Notes under the pieces: generated by a model | What the model was told of the DNA's origin: nothing | What the model saw: only the letters and a program-made list of their open reading frames with translations | Database searches by the model: none | From: a bacterium | GTDB lineage: Bacteria; Patescibacteria; JAEDAM01; Absconditabacterales; Absconditicoccaceae | Direction: 5' to 3' | DNA: 64,000 bases | NCBI GenBank assembly: GCA_017453665.1 | Contig: JAFTEM010000020.1 | Span: 1 to 64,000 of the forward strand | Position numbers and translations under genes: made by a program | In this document: piece by piece, positions 62,801 to 64,000 of the stretch | How positions within the stretch are numbered: the first letter of the stretch is position 1 | How the letters are laid out: the number at the start of each line of letters is the position of its first letter

Positions 62801-64000
62801 TCTTCTGCACTTGAATTCACTTCTCCTTGAATACCATTCCATAATTTTAGAAATTTTTCTTTTTCCTCAGCCTCTTTATCTTCCTCAGATTCTTCTCATT
62901 CTTCCTGCTTTTCTTCGTTTTGAGATTCATCATCAGATTCATTATTTTCTCAGTCCATTAACTCTCTTTTTTTCTTTTCAACTGATGAATCTTTATTGAT
63001 ATCATTGAAGAATTGTTCTAGCCTATTAGAGCTTTCAGAATTTGGGTTATAACTTTCTATAAATCAAGGATTTCCCATAAAATAAAGGATTAAAAGTTTT
63101 CATATTTTTTCATTTTTTAGAACAATCTCATTATTTTCTTTATTTTCCGCAAAAAGCCTATCAAACGCCTGCTGATCCTCTAAAGAGAGATTGAGGTTTT
63201 CTAATCAAGAAATTTTAAATTTTATTGGGAATTCTTTTTCGTTAATAAATTCTGAAAGATCTTTAAGATTCTTATTTTCTCATGCAATAAGTTCTTTTTC
63301 TATATGTAATGATATTCCGTTAACATTAATTTCATTTTTTGAGAAATCAAAAAGGTCTTTAAAGTATTTTTCGAATTGCGCATGATCTGGTCAAAAGACA
63401 TCAATTGCGTTTGCTGACTTCATTTGATCTAATCTCTGCTGTGCTAATCGATTTACAAAGAAGTCCCTTGAGGCTGGATTTTGATTTAATGATGCAATAT
63501 CAAAATTGTTTATATATAGCTCTCACAAGATGTTTGCTAATTGTGGGTCTGAAGTTTCTACGTGCCTTAGATATCGTTTCCAGTATAACTCTTCTGTTTG
63601 TTCTTCTAATAGAGTTTTATCCTCTTGAGATGCGTTTTGAAGTTGAGCATCTATTCCGTAAAGTTGATTTTTTTCATCTTCGGTTGCATAGGTTAAGAGG
63701 GTATTGTACTCTTCAAATGGATATTTTTCATATACAGAGCTCAAAGAAAGAGGAAGAGAGAATACTGAAGTAACATTTTCTGTAACCGTTTCAACCCACT
63801 GTAATCTCTTTTTTAATCTTTGAAGTACTGTTTTACTAAAAAGATAATCAAAGGTTTTTTGTTGAGATTCCGTCCAATCTGAAAAATTCTTAGTATTAAG
63901 ATTTTCGTTTGTATCGGCTCCTGTTGTAGGATCTACTTGAGGAGCTAAATTATTTTTTATTTCTGAAAAACTTATTACAAAATTTGATGCAAAATCTGTG
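59869..64000 (-). CDS. Giant unknown protein, 3' part (N-terminus outside window)
   Basis: A single frame of at least 1376 codons continues past base 64000. Under code 25 all apparent ORFs here join in one frame. It is soluble-looking, Trp- and Lys/Asn-rich, with an acidic low-complexity linker near 62850-62960 (ESDDESQNEEKQEEWEESEE), conserved-looking patches such as FPFDIFQKRFLEG and IPEEYIVPWDEYTLH, and many helical segments. No enzyme motif, transmembrane helix or repeat is recognised in the visible part. Very large proteins of unknown function are common in this bacterial group; a surface or secreted predatory/symbiotic factor is possible. Confidence 0.75.

Overview
The window comes from a low-GC bacterium that reads TGA as glycine (genetic code 25), which points to Gracilibacteria or Absconditabacteria in the Candidate Phyla Radiation. 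The evidence is direct. Almost every long gene on both strands is broken by TGA if the standard code is used. Read as Gly, those TGA codons complete catalytic motifs such as the Fic HPFFDGNGR loop, the zincin HELGH, the terminase P-loop, the integrase LLGHS and the helicase IIGRAAR. TAA and TAG are the only stops used.

The window holds host flanks around one prophage of about 46.2 kb. The left host flank (1-9958) has a tandem repeat, a Fic AMP-transferase, tRNA-Leu(CAA), TsaE, a truncated PriA, a tRNA-dihydrouridine synthase, three unknown genes, a BRO/DinD-like protein, a D,D-carboxypeptidase, GrpE and a secreted Tyr/Asn-rich surface protein. The right host flank (56236-64000) has a membrane-anchored FKBP/SlyD isomerase, a two-helix membrane protein, TsaC/Sua5 with a possible attenuating leader, a half-length UvrB and the 3' part of a giant unknown protein. 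TsaE and Sua5 are both steps of t6A tRNA modification.

The prophage (about 9959-56235) is integrated in a tRNA-Cys(GCA) gene and flanked by 58-bp direct repeats. The phage supplies the 5' half of the restored tRNA and a new promoter for it. The left arm has the tyrosine integrase (minus strand) and then plus-strand genes: a NinG-like nuclease, a D12-class adenine methylase, small DNA-binding-type proteins, both terminase subunits, portal, appendage proteins, scaffold, capsid, a connector, a P22 gp10-like tail accessory protein, a 1259-residue CHAP virion protein, holin, CHAP endolysin and a 2290-residue polyvalent protein with two zincin motifs and an ADP-ribosyltransferase-like region. There is no tail sheath, tube or classical tape measure, so a short-tailed (podovirus-like) virion is likely. 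Three copies of one promoter-like motif precede the terminase, scaffold/capsid and lysis blocks. Two minus-strand genes, one with a signal peptide, interrupt the late region and look like lysogenic-conversion cargo.

The right arm (55.9 to 43.4 kb, minus strand) is an early-type operon of about 30 small, often overlapping genes: a DUF6291-type initiator with internal iterons, an SSB-like protein, a HAD phosphatase, a decayed methylase, and an alternating array of two paralogous unknown families. Late and early transcription converge on terminators near 43.3 kb.

The most striking feature is a pair of diversity-generating-retroelement (DGR) variable regions. One lies in the virion lectin protein (24.5 kb) and one in an early protein (48 kb, opposite strand). 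No reverse transcriptase or template repeat is visible in the window, so the phage may depend on a retroelement elsewhere in the host genome.
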